Below are positions 1-5,392 of a stretch of DNA of 5,589 nt, piece after piece. The first letter of the stretch is position 1, and each line of letters opens with the position of its first letter. The notes under the pieces are model-generated. The model was not told the DNA's origin, searched no databases, and saw only the letters and a program-made list of their open reading frames with translations. The stretch is from Rubritepida sp. (GTDB lineage: Bacteria > Pseudomonadota > Alphaproteobacteria > Acetobacterales > Acetobacteraceae). A program made the translations under genes and the position numbers. The stretch lies in the NCBI GenBank assembly GCA_022843345.1, contig JALHNW010000144.1, positions 1 through 5,589 on the forward strand, given 5' to 3'.

Positions 1-169
1 CAGCGGTGCCACCGCCGCGACCGAGCCGGCGGAGCTGCGCCTGTCCGGCACCGCGGCGGCGCTGGAGCGGTTGCGGCGGATGCAGCCCCCCGGCACCGCC
101 CCGCCCCCGCCGGAGCCGGGGCTGGAGCTGCGCGACATCCTCAACCGCCTGCGCGCCCTGTTCGGGTGA
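1..169 (+). CDS. 3' end of an unidentified protein (partial, 5' end outside window)
   Basis: The frame beginning at position 2 is open to a TGA at 167-169 and gives about 55 residues. I accept it as coding because nearly every codon ends in G or C, as in the recognised genes of this window. The visible tail has an Ala/Leu/Arg helix-like stretch (ELRLSGTAAALERLRRM), a proline-rich linker (TAPPPPEPG), and a final amphipathic helix (LELRDILNRLRALFG). A helix, Pro-rich linker and terminal helix suggest a flexible C-terminal tail, perhaps for protein contact. I do not recognise the family and assign no function. No terminator hairpin is evident just after the stop. Confidence 0.6.
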   Translation, partial: SGATAATEPAELRLSGTAAALERLRRMQPPGTAPPPPEPGLELRDILNRLRALFG

Positions 170-388
170 GGCCACCGGCGCGCATTTTCCTTCCGCCCAT
201 GTGATGGACATCACAGCGAAGGCCTGGCCCCGAGTGCATCCTTCTGCACGCGCCGTGGCTCTTCCTTCCGTGGTGCACCCCCCGCGCCGGCCTTACTTCC
301 GCACCCCAGCGGGTCGGCGCGGGGGCACTTCCTTCCGCCGCAACGAGCGGGAGGCGGCGCGGCCAGCATCCCTGGCATCACCGGCGGC
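170..388. other. Intergenic region with regulatory-looking repeats
   Basis: This 219-bp stretch is the longest without a credible gene. Frames that stay open across it have none of the G/C third-position bias seen in the real genes. It holds a perfect CRP-type dyad (200-215), three exact copies of TTCCTTCCG (187-195, 262-270, 329-337) and a near copy TTACTTCCG (293-301). It also has a small inverted repeat GTGCA-TCCTTC-TGCAC (234-249) and the palindrome GGTGCACC (272-279). I could not place a convincing -35/-10 pair. It probably contains the promoter of the DUF1203 gene. Confidence 0.6.
200..215. promoter_or_regulatory. Candidate CRP/FNR-family operator
   Basis: TGTGATGGACATCACA is a dyad with two perfect 7-base arms around a 2-base centre. 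It fits the classical CRP consensus TGTGA-N6-TCACA at every defined position. Its centre lies about 181 bp before the start codon at 389, so it could act as an activator or repressor site if the transcript has a leader of moderate length. The CRP consensus was defined in Escherichia coli; that a CRP-like protein of this organism binds here is inference. Confidence 0.5.
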
Positions 389-862
389 ATGAGCCGCTTC
401 CGCTGCGTCCCCATGGACACCGAATCCGCCCGGCGCTTCCGCGTCACCCGCCGCGACGTCCGTGGCGGGCCCGTGCATCCGCGCATCGTGGACGGGCCTG
501 GCTTCCCCTGCCGCCACTGCCTGCGCCTCGGCCTGCCGGGCGAGGAGATGCTGCTGGCGAGTTGGGACCTGCCCCTGCCGCAGGGCCCGTACTGGACGCC
601 CTCGCCCATCTTCCTGCACGCGCGCGACTGCGCGGCGGCCGTCCCCGCCGCTGCGCTGCCCGAGACGGTGACGGCCAATCCCATCGTCTCGCTGCGCCAC
701 TACGACGCGGCGGGGATGTGTCTCTACGACCTCGGCCTCGTCCTGCCGGGGGCGGAGGCGGAGGCGCCGCTGCGCGAGCGGCTGGCCGACTTGCGGGTGG
801 CCTTCGTGAACATCCACACGGCGCGGCCCGGCTGCTGGCTGGCGCGGGTGGAGCGGGGCTGA
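389..862 (+). CDS. DUF1203 domain-containing protein
   Basis: This 157-residue protein matches what I know of the DUF1203 family in length and layout. It starts with a short strand (RFRCVPMDTESARRFRV, from residue 3). Then come a GFPCRHCL segment (38-45), PGEEMLLASWDLP (50-62), a SPIFLH segment (72-77) and the characteristic C-terminal VAFVNIHTARPGCWLARV (from 137). The family is soluble, probably cytoplasmic, and has no established biochemical role. The ATG at 389 is preferred over the ATG at 413 because the RFRC strand upstream belongs to the family fold; the ribosome binding site is poor (GGCGG). No signal peptide or membrane segment is present. A 61-bp gap separates it from the solute-binding protein gene, so co-transcription is possible but not shown. 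Confidence 0.85.
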   Translation: MSRFRCVPMDTESARRFRVTRRDVRGGPVHPRIVDGPGFPCRHCLRLGLPGEEMLLASWDLPLPQGPYWTPSPIFLHARDCAAAVPAAALPETVTANPIVSLRHYDAAGMCLYDLGLVLPGAEAEAPLRERLADLRVAFVNIHTARPGCWLARVERG

Positions 863-923
863 AGGTGCTTCCCACCGGCCGCGTTGTGCCGCAGCATCCT
901 TCCCAGAACCAACCGAATCAGGG

Positions 924-2513
924 ATGGCAGGGATGCTCCGACGAATCCTCCTGGCGACCACGGTCGCGCTCGGCCTCGCGGGGGCCGCTTCCGCGCAGGC
1001 CAACGTGTTCCGCTGGGCCAATGACGGCGACGTGAACTCGCTCGACCCCTATTCGCGGCAGGAGACCTTCCTGCTCACCTTCAACGCCAACATCTACGAG
1101 CCGCTGATCCGCCGCTCGCGCACGCTGGACCTGGAGCCGGCGCTGGCGACGCGGTGGGAGCAGGTGGACCCCACCACCTGGCGCTTCCACCTGCGCCCGG
1201 GCGTCAGGTTCTCCGACGGCACGCCCTTCACGGCGGACGACGTCGTGTTCTCCGCCCAGCGGGTGCGGGGGCCGGGGTCCAACACCGCGTCCTTCCTCGC
1301 CTCCGTGGCCGAGGTGCGGAAGGTGGACGACGTGACGGTGGAGATGACCACCCGCGTGCCGGACCCCATCCTGCCGCAGAACCTCACCTCCTGGGGCATC
1401 ATGTCCAGGGCCTGGGCCGAGCGGAACAACGCCACCCGCGTGGCCGACCTGACCTCGCGCGAGGAGAACTTCGCCACCCGCAACGCCATGGGCACCGGCC
1501 CCTTCGTGCTGGTGAGCCGCGAGCCCGACCGGCGCACGGTGCTGGCGCCCAACCCGCTGTGGTGGGACCGGCCGGAGCACAACCTTTCCCGCGTCGAGTT
1601 CAACGTCATCGCCAACGACGCCACGCGCATCGCCGCCCTGCTGAGCGGCGAGGTGGACATGGTCTACACCGTGCCGCCGCAGGACATGGACCGCATCGGG
1701 CGCACGCCCGGCCTGCGCATCATCCAGGGGCCGGAGCTGCGGACGATCTTCCTGGGCATGGACCAGAGCCGCGACGAGCTGCTGAAGTCCGACGTGCGCG
1801 GGCGCAACCCGTTCAAGGACGTGCGCGTGCGCCGCGCCATGGCGCTGGCCATCGACATGGAGGCGATCCGCACCCGCGTGATGCGCGGCCAAGCGCGGAT
1901 CACCAACCAGATCTTCGGCCCCGGCGTGAACGGCTTCCTGGAGGAGAACGACCGCCGCCCGCCGGTGGACCTGGACCAGGCGCGCCGCCTGCTGGCCGAG
2001 GCGGGCTACCCCAACGGCTTCGGCGTGACGCTGGACTGCCCGAACGACCGCTACGTGAACGACGAGGCGATCTGCACGGCCGTCGTCTCCATGCTGGCGC
2101 GCATCGGCGTGCGGGTGACGCTGAACGCGCAGACCCGCGTGCGCTTCTTCGCCGAGGTGAACGCCCCGCGCTTCAACACCAGCTTCTACCTGCTGGGCTG
2201 GACGCCCAACACCTATGACGCGCACAACGCGCTGTTCAACATGGCGGCGACGCGGCAGGCCGACCGGGGCAACTTCAACAACGGCGGCTACAGCAACCCG
2301 CGCTTCGACGCGCTGGTGGAGCGCATCGCGGTGGAAACCAACCCCCAGCAGCGCCAGGCCCTGATCACCGAGGCGACGCGGATGCTGCAGGAGGACCAGG
2401 CCTACATCCCGATGCACCAGCAGACGGTGGTCTGGGCGGTGCGGCAGAACGTGACGCTGCAGCAGCAGGCCGACAACGGCTTCCCGCTGCGGCTGGTGCG
2501 CGTGGGGCAATAG
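924..2513 (+). CDS. ABC transporter substrate-binding protein, family 5 (peptide/nickel/opine type)
   Basis: The product is a periplasmic solute-binding protein of the SBP_bac_5 family (DppA/OppA-like), 529 residues, normal for the family. A Sec signal peptide is clear: MLRR (from residue 4), a hydrophobic core and an AxA site (ASA, 22-24). No lipobox cysteine is present, so it should be soluble in the periplasm. Family landmarks include SLDPY (39-43), NIYEPLIRRS (56-65), GTGPF (190-194), VRRAMALAID (302-311), LDQARRLLAEAGYPNGF (350-366) and GWTPNTYDAH (425-434). The ligand cannot be read from sequence; dipeptides, oligopeptides, glutathione, opines and nickel chelates all occur. The start may be the ATG at 933, since AGGGA (920-924) lies 8 nt before it but abuts the ATG at 924. 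No permease or ATPase gene is adjacent, so it is an orphan here and must work with components encoded elsewhere. Confidence 0.93.
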   Translation: MAGMLRRILLATTVALGLAGAASAQANVFRWANDGDVNSLDPYSRQETFLLTFNANIYEPLIRRSRTLDLEPALATRWEQVDPTTWRFHLRPGVRFSDGTPFTADDVVFSAQRVRGPGSNTASFLASVAEVRKVDDVTVEMTTRVPDPILPQNLTSWGIMSRAWAERNNATRVADLTSREENFATRNAMGTGPFVLVSREPDRRTVLAPNPLWWDRPEHNLSRVEFNVIANDATRIAALLSGEVDMVYTVPPQDMDRIGRTPGLRIIQGPELRTIFLGMDQSRDELLKSDVRGRNPFKDVRVRRAMALAIDMEAIRTRVMRGQARITNQIFGPGVNGFLEENDRRPPVDLDQARRLLAEAGYPNGFGVTLDCPNDRYVNDEAICTAVVSMLARIGVRVTLNAQTRVRFFAEVNAPRFNTSFYLLGWTPNTYDAHNALFNMAATRQADRGNFNNGGYSNPRFDALVERIAVETNPQQRQALITEATRMLQEDQAYIPMHQQTVVWAVRQNVTLQQQADNGFPLRLVRVGQ

Positions 2514-2516
2514 GCC

Positions 2517-2879
2517 GTGGCGCCGGCGGCCGCCATCGGCTGGTGGCTGCTGGCGGCGCTGCACGTGGTGCCGGCCGCCGCCCTGGTGCGGCCGGCGCTG
2601 CTGGAAACCCTGTACGGCGTGCAGGCGGGCTCCGTCGCCTTCCTGCTGCTGCACCACCGGGCGGCGCTGTTCCTGGTGGTCGCGCTCGTCGCCGGCTGGG
2701 CGGCGCTGCGGCCGGCGGTGCGGCCGCTGGCCACCGTCGCGGTCGGCACCAGCATGGTGTCCTTCTTGGTGATCTGGGCGCTCGGCGGCATGCCGGCGGC
2801 GCTGCGGCCCATCGCGGTGGCGGATCTGCTGGGGCTGCCGGTGCTGATCTTCCTGGGCTGGCGGGCGATGCGGGGCTAG
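2517..2879 (+). CDS. Small four-helix inner-membrane protein
   Basis: This 120-residue protein starts at GTG, 3 bp after the solute-binding protein's stop, with GGGG (2504-2507) nine bases upstream as a ribosome binding site. The spacing implies co-transcription and probably translational coupling. Four hydrophobic segments are visible at about residues 7-24, 40-64, 71-91 and 98-115. It resembles a family of about 120-residue proteobacterial membrane proteins that share a LYG motif (32-34), an HHRA motif (46-49) and RP...RPL (65-71). I recall members being labelled phosphopantetheine adenylyltransferase in databases, which must be wrong since there is no nucleotidyltransferase motif. Its function is unknown. 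It is not a typical ABC permease, being too short and lacking the EAA loop. Confidence 0.75.
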   Translation: MAPAAAIGWWLLAALHVVPAAALVRPALLETLYGVQAGSVAFLLLHHRAALFLVVALVAGWAALRPAVRPLATVAVGTSMVSFLVIWALGGMPAALRPIAVADLLGLPVLIFLGWRAMRG

Positions 2880-3214
2880 AAGGCGCCGTCCGCGAACCAC
2901 ACCCGGGCGGCGAGGAACAGGCCGAGCATGGCGAGGCCCATGCTGAGGCCCGGCCACCACGGCCGCGGGCCGGACTGCACCAGCAGCGCATTCGCCGCCA
3001 GCGAGCCCAGGATGCCTGCCACCGGCTGCCACCAGGGGAGCTTCCAGAAGCCCCAGGCCAGCAGCATCAGCCACGTCACCAGCGCGAACTTGCCCAGCAG
3101 CCAGAAGGCGCGCTCGCCGGCCGGGTGGGCCGGGCGCAGGCCGGGGGTGGAGAAACGCCCCTCGATCAGCGAGGCGAGCGACAGGGCGATGAGGGCGGGA
3201 AAGAAGGCGTCCAT
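2876..3214 (-). CDS. Small hypothetical integral membrane protein
   Basis: A 112-residue minus-strand protein with hydrophobic segments at about residues 3-17, 37-56, 62-80 and 88-106. It is rich in Trp (several WW pairs) and has few charged residues, consistent with an inner-membrane protein. I chose the ATG at 3214 because the next upstream in-frame ATG (3277) would add 21 residues of low hydrophobicity and overlap the start of the divergent MoxR gene. The ribosome binding site is weak. I do not recognise the family. Its stop codon shares the palindrome CTAG (2876-2879) with the stop of the convergent plus-strand gene, leaving no room for a terminator between them. Confidence 0.65.
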   Translation of the reverse strand: MDAFFPALIALSLASLIEGRFSTPGLRPAHPAGERAFWLLGKFALVTWLMLLAWGFWKLPWWQPVAGILGSLAANALLVQSGPRPWWPGLSMGLAMLGLFLAARVWFADGAF

Positions 3215-3260
3215 GCCGGGGATGCTTGGCGGAAACGCGCAGGCAGGGAAAGATGCCTCC
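3215..3260. promoter_or_regulatory. Short divergent intergenic region
   Basis: These 46 bp separate the minus-strand membrane protein gene from the MoxR gene, so promoters for both directions must lie here or extend into the coding regions. AGGGA (3245-3249) is a plausible ribosome binding site for the ATG at 3261. TTGGCG (3226-3231) resembles a -35 box, but its matching -10 would be weak and would fall next to the start codon. I therefore assign no specific promoter. Confidence 0.4.
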
Positions 3261-4106
3261 ATGCGCTTCCAGAGCACCGACCGCTACATCGCCTCCCGCG
3301 ACCTCGAGGTCGCGGTGAACGCCGCCGTCACCCTGCAACGCCCGCTGCTGGTGAAGGGCGAGCCAGGCACGGGCAAGACCGTGCTGGCGCAGGAGATCGC
3401 CAAGGGCCTCGGCCTGCCGCTGATCGAGTGGCACATCAAGTCCACCACCAAGGCGCAGCAGGGGCTGTACGAATACGACGCGGTAGCCCGCCTGCGCGAC
3501 GGCCAGCTCGGCGAGGAGCGGGCGCGCGACGTCGCCAACTACATCATCCGCGGCAAGCTGTGGGAGGCCTTCACCGCGCCCACGCCGGTCGTGCTGCTGA
3601 TCGACGAGATCGACAAGGCGGACATCGAGTTCCCCAACGACCTGCTGCTGGAACTCGACCGCATGCAGTTCCACGTCTACGAGACGAAGGAGACGGTGGC
3701 GGCCGTCCACCGCCCCATCGTGCTGATCACCAGCAACAATGAGAAGGAGCTGCCCGACGCCTTCCTGCGCCGCTGCTTCTTCCACTTCATCCGCTTCCCC
3801 GAGCGCGAGGTGATGGAGCGCATCGTGCAGGCCCACTACCCCGACGTGCGGAAGGAGCTGGCGGCCGAGGCGCTGAACGCCTTCTTCCTGCTGCGCGAGG
3901 TGGACGGCCTCAAGAAGCGCCCGGCGACGAGCGAGCTGCTGGACTGGCTGAAGCTGCTGATGGCCGAGGAGATGCCGCCCGAGGCGCTGCGGACCGCCGA
4001 CATGAAGGTGGCCCTGCCCCCGCTGCACGGCGCGCTGCTGAAGAACGAGCAGGACGTGCACCTGCTGGAGCGGCTGGCCTTCCTGCACAGGGGAAGGAGG
4101 TCATGA
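3261..4106 (+). CDS. MoxR-family AAA+ ATPase
   Basis: This 281-residue protein has a complete AAA+ module of the MoxR type: Walker A GEPGTGKT (33-40), Walker B VVLLIDE (110-116), sensor 1 ITSNN (156-160), candidate arginine finger in FLRRC (168-172) and a sensor-2 region KRPATSELLDW (219-229). MoxR ATPases form cytoplasmic rings that remodel or mature client complexes, often inserting metals or cofactors, together with a VWA partner; CoxD/CoxE in CO dehydrogenase assembly is the best-known example. The closely following VWA gene fits this. The start is the ATG at 3261: MRFQSTDRYIAS is the usual family beginning, and AGGGA lies 11 bases upstream. The same frame stays open upstream to 2928, but that part runs antisense to the membrane protein gene and lacks family similarity. 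The client is unknown; no cox genes are visible. Confidence 0.93.
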   Translation: MRFQSTDRYIASRDLEVAVNAAVTLQRPLLVKGEPGTGKTVLAQEIAKGLGLPLIEWHIKSTTKAQQGLYEYDAVARLRDGQLGEERARDVANYIIRGKLWEAFTAPTPVVLLIDEIDKADIEFPNDLLLELDRMQFHVYETKETVAAVHRPIVLITSNNEKELPDAFLRRCFFHFIRFPEREVMERIVQAHYPDVRKELAAEALNAFFLLREVDGLKKRPATSELLDWLKLLMAEEMPPEALRTADMKVALPPLHGALLKNEQDVHLLERLAFLHRGRRS

Positions 4107-4108
4107 TG
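4092..4108 (+). promoter_or_regulatory. Strong Shine-Dalgarno with ATGATG overlapping the moxR stop
   Basis: GGAAGGAGG (4092-4100) is the best ribosome binding site in the window. It is followed by ATG at 4103, which overlaps the moxR stop (ATGA), and a second ATG at 4106, 5 bases after the AGGAGG core. This is the classical layout for translational coupling to a downstream gene, but the frame it opens is not the VWA frame and closes at 4178-4180. Confidence 0.7.
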
Positions 4109-4180
4109 CGCGGCCGATTCACGCCTCCGGGCTGCGCCCTCCAGCGATCGGACGCGAGATGTTCGCCCCCTTCCTGCTGA
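4103..4180 (+). CDS. Possible 25-codon leader ORF between moxR and the VWA gene
   Basis: Starting from ATG 4103 or 4106, directly behind the strong Shine-Dalgarno, this frame runs 25 codons to TGA (4178-4180). It overlaps the first 22 bases of the VWA gene in another frame. Most of it is encoded by the palindromic repeat, so the peptide is unlikely to have a function of its own. Ribosomes loading at the strong site would translate it and terminate close enough to the VWA start (4159) to reinitiate there. I read it as a by-product of the repeat insertion; the evidence for translation is only the ribosome binding site. Confidence 0.3.
   Translation: MMRGRFTPPGCALQRSDARCSPPSC
4109..4156 (+). 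repeat. REP/MITE-like palindromic repeat, left copy
   Basis: This is an imperfect palindrome filling most of the 52-bp gap between moxR and the VWA gene. Its ends pair as CGCG (4109-4112) with CGCG (4153-4156), and CCGAT (4114-4118) with ATCGG (4147-4151); the pair 4113/4152 is mismatched. An inner hairpin GGGC-TGC-GCCC occupies 4129-4139. Reverse-complemented, it aligns with 5345-5392 at 39 of 46 core columns. GATG stands immediately before it (4105-4108) and at 4158-4161, a possible target duplication. No transposase is present, so it would be a non-autonomous dispersed element; the family is not one I can name. Confidence 0.75.
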
Positions 4181-5346
4181 AGCTGCGCGCCGCCGGCCTG
4201 CCGGTCAGCCTCACCGAATGGCTGGCGCTGGTGGGGGCGACGAGGGCGGGCGTGGCGGAGTACGAAGTCGAGAATTTCTACTTCCTCGCCCGCGCCACGC
4301 TGGTGAAGGACGAGCGGCACATGGACCGCTTCGACCGCGTCTTCGCCGAGCATTTTCGGGGCGTGCTGCCGGAAACCACCATCACCGGGGAACTGATCAC
4401 CCGTGACCTGCCCGAAGAGTGGCTCCGCAAGCTGGCGGAGAAGCTGCTGAGCGAGGAGGAGCGCCAGGCCATCGAGCGCGCCGGGGGCTTCGAGGCGCTG
4501 ATGGACCTGCTGCGCCAGCGGCTGGAGGAGCAGAAGAAGCGCCACCAGGGCGGCAACCGCATGATCGGCACCGCCGGCACCTCGCCCTTCGGCGCCTTCG
4601 GCGACAACCCGGAGGGGGTGCGGATCGGACAGGAGGGATCGCGCCGCCGCTCCGCCGTGAAGGTGTGGGACAAGCGGGAGTTCCGCGACCTGGCGGATGA
4701 CGCCGCGCTGGGCACGCGGGCCATGAAGCTGGCGCTGCGCCGGCTGCGGAAATTCGCGCGCCAGGGCGAGGCGGAGGAGCTGGACATGGCCGGCACCATC
4801 GGCGCCACCGCGCGCAACGCCGGCACGCTGGACCTGCGGATGCAGGCGCCCCGGCGAAACGCGATGAAGGTGCTGCTGCTGCTCGACATCGGCGGCAGCA
4901 TGGACGACCACATCCGCGCCAGCGAGGAGCTGTTCACCGCCGCCAAGTCCGAGTTCAGGCACCTGGTGCACCTGTACTTCCACAACTGCCCCTATGAACG
5001 CCTGTGGAAGACCAACCATCGCCGCGCCGCCAACATGATCGGCACGGAGGAGGTGCTGCGGACCTACGGCCCCGACTGGCGCGTCGTGTTCGTGGGCGAC
5101 GCCTCCATGTCCCCCTACGAGCTGCTGGAGCCCGGCGGCAGCGTGGAGCACTGGAACGAGGAGCCGGGACAGGCCTGGCTGAAGCGCATCACCGGCCATT
5201 TCCGCCGGGTGGGCTGGATCAACCCGGTGCCCGAGGGGCACTGGGCCCACACCCGCACCATCACACTGATCCAGCGCCTGACCGAAGGGCGCATGTTCCC
5301 CATGACGCTGGACGGGCTGGACCGGATGGCAAAGGCGCTACGGTAG
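4159..5346 (+). CDS. CoxE-like VWA-domain protein, partner of the MoxR ATPase
   Basis: This 395-residue cytoplasmic protein belongs to the VWA/CoxE-like family normally encoded next to a MoxR ATPase. The N-terminal part (LPVSLTEWLALVGA, 14-27; TLVKDERHMDRFD, about 50-62) is typical of the family. A charged, Gly-rich linker (roughly 116-160) precedes the C-terminal VWA domain. The metal-ion-dependent adhesion site reads D243-I-G-G-S247-M, where canonical sites are DxSxS, so the first serine is glycine. VGDASMSPYE (D314) and the Thr in GTEEV (T296) may supply the remaining ligands. I recall DVGGSM-type sites as usual in this subfamily, so it need not be defective. The likely role is adaptor or client recognition for the MoxR ring. 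The ATG at 4159 has only a weak GGACG upstream, because the palindromic repeat lies between it and the strong Shine-Dalgarno at 4092. Confidence 0.9.
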   Translation: MFAPFLLKLRAAGLPVSLTEWLALVGATRAGVAEYEVENFYFLARATLVKDERHMDRFDRVFAEHFRGVLPETTITGELITRDLPEEWLRKLAEKLLSEEERQAIERAGGFEALMDLLRQRLEEQKKRHQGGNRMIGTAGTSPFGAFGDNPEGVRIGQEGSRRRSAVKVWDKREFRDLADDAALGTRAMKLALRRLRKFARQGEAEELDMAGTIGATARNAGTLDLRMQAPRRNAMKVLLLLDIGGSMDDHIRASEELFTAAKSEFRHLVHLYFHNCPYERLWKTNHRRAANMIGTEEVLRTYGPDWRVVFVGDASMSPYELLEPGGSVEHWNEEPGQAWLKRITGHFRRVGWINPVPEGHWAHTRTITLIQRLTEGRMFPMTLDGLDRMAKALR

Positions 5347-5350
5347 CGCC
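5334..5350 (+). terminator. Hairpin across the VWA stop codon
   Basis: GGCGCTAC-G-GTAGCGCC is a perfect 8-base inverted repeat around one base. As RNA it would fold as a 7-bp stem GGCGCTA/TAGCGCC with loop CGG. It contains the TAG stop (5344-5346). No U-tract follows, so it is not a classical intrinsic terminator. It shares bases 5345-5350 with the outer arm of the palindromic repeat, so the two structures exclude each other. Confidence 0.4.
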
Positions 5351-5392
5351 CGATCCGCGCAGGGCGCAGCCCGGAGCGGTGAATCGGCCGCT
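5345..5392 (-). repeat. REP/MITE-like palindromic repeat, right copy (inverted)
   Basis: This is the second copy of the element at 4109-4156, in opposite orientation. Bases 5361-5390 match 4111-4140 reverse-complemented at 28 of 30 positions, and similarity continues to 5346. The ends are mutually complementary: AGCG (5345-5348) with CGCT (5389-5392), then CCGAT (5350-5354) with ATCGG (5383-5387). An inner GGGC-GCA-GCCC hairpin occupies 5362-5372. It occupies the entire space between the VWA stop and the stop of the convergent metallophosphoesterase gene, touching both stop codons. A bidirectional terminator or mRNA 3'-end stabiliser role is plausible. Confidence 0.75.

Noticed and set aside
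6..392. A 128-codon plus-strand frame at the window start
   Set aside because: It is out of frame with the G/C-third-position coding segment at 2-169 and continues through repeat-rich intergenic DNA; its composition is Pro/Arg/Ser shadow-like.
3226..3254. Sigma-70-like promoter for moxR (TTGGCG with AAAGAT)
   Set aside because: The -10 match is poor and it would place the RNA start at about the start codon.
2928..3260. Upstream in-frame extension of the MoxR protein
   Set aside because: It lies opposite the minus-strand membrane protein gene; family similarity and a ribosome binding site both place the start at 3261.
918..4088. A 1056-codon open frame on the minus strand across the solute-binding protein and MoxR genes
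   Set aside because: It runs antisense to well-recognised proteins; its His/Gln/Arg/Ala-rich composition is what antisense of high-GC coding DNA gives, and no domain is recognisable.
3910..5250. A 446-codon minus-strand open frame opposite the VWA gene
   Set aside because: It is the complement of a clear CoxE-like protein and has the same low-complexity His/Gln/Gly/Ala composition.
4159..5346. The VWA gene as cargo of a composite mobile element bounded by inverted repeats
   Set aside because: MoxR-VWA adjacency is a widely conserved arrangement, codon use matches the neighbours, and there is no transposase, so two independent small-element insertions are simpler.
3261..5346. A previously undescribed defence or cofactor system built on MoxR and VWA
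   Set aside because: Both proteins look like ordinary members of a common two-gene module, and no nuclease, protease, effector or metalloenzyme gene is nearby to support a new system.
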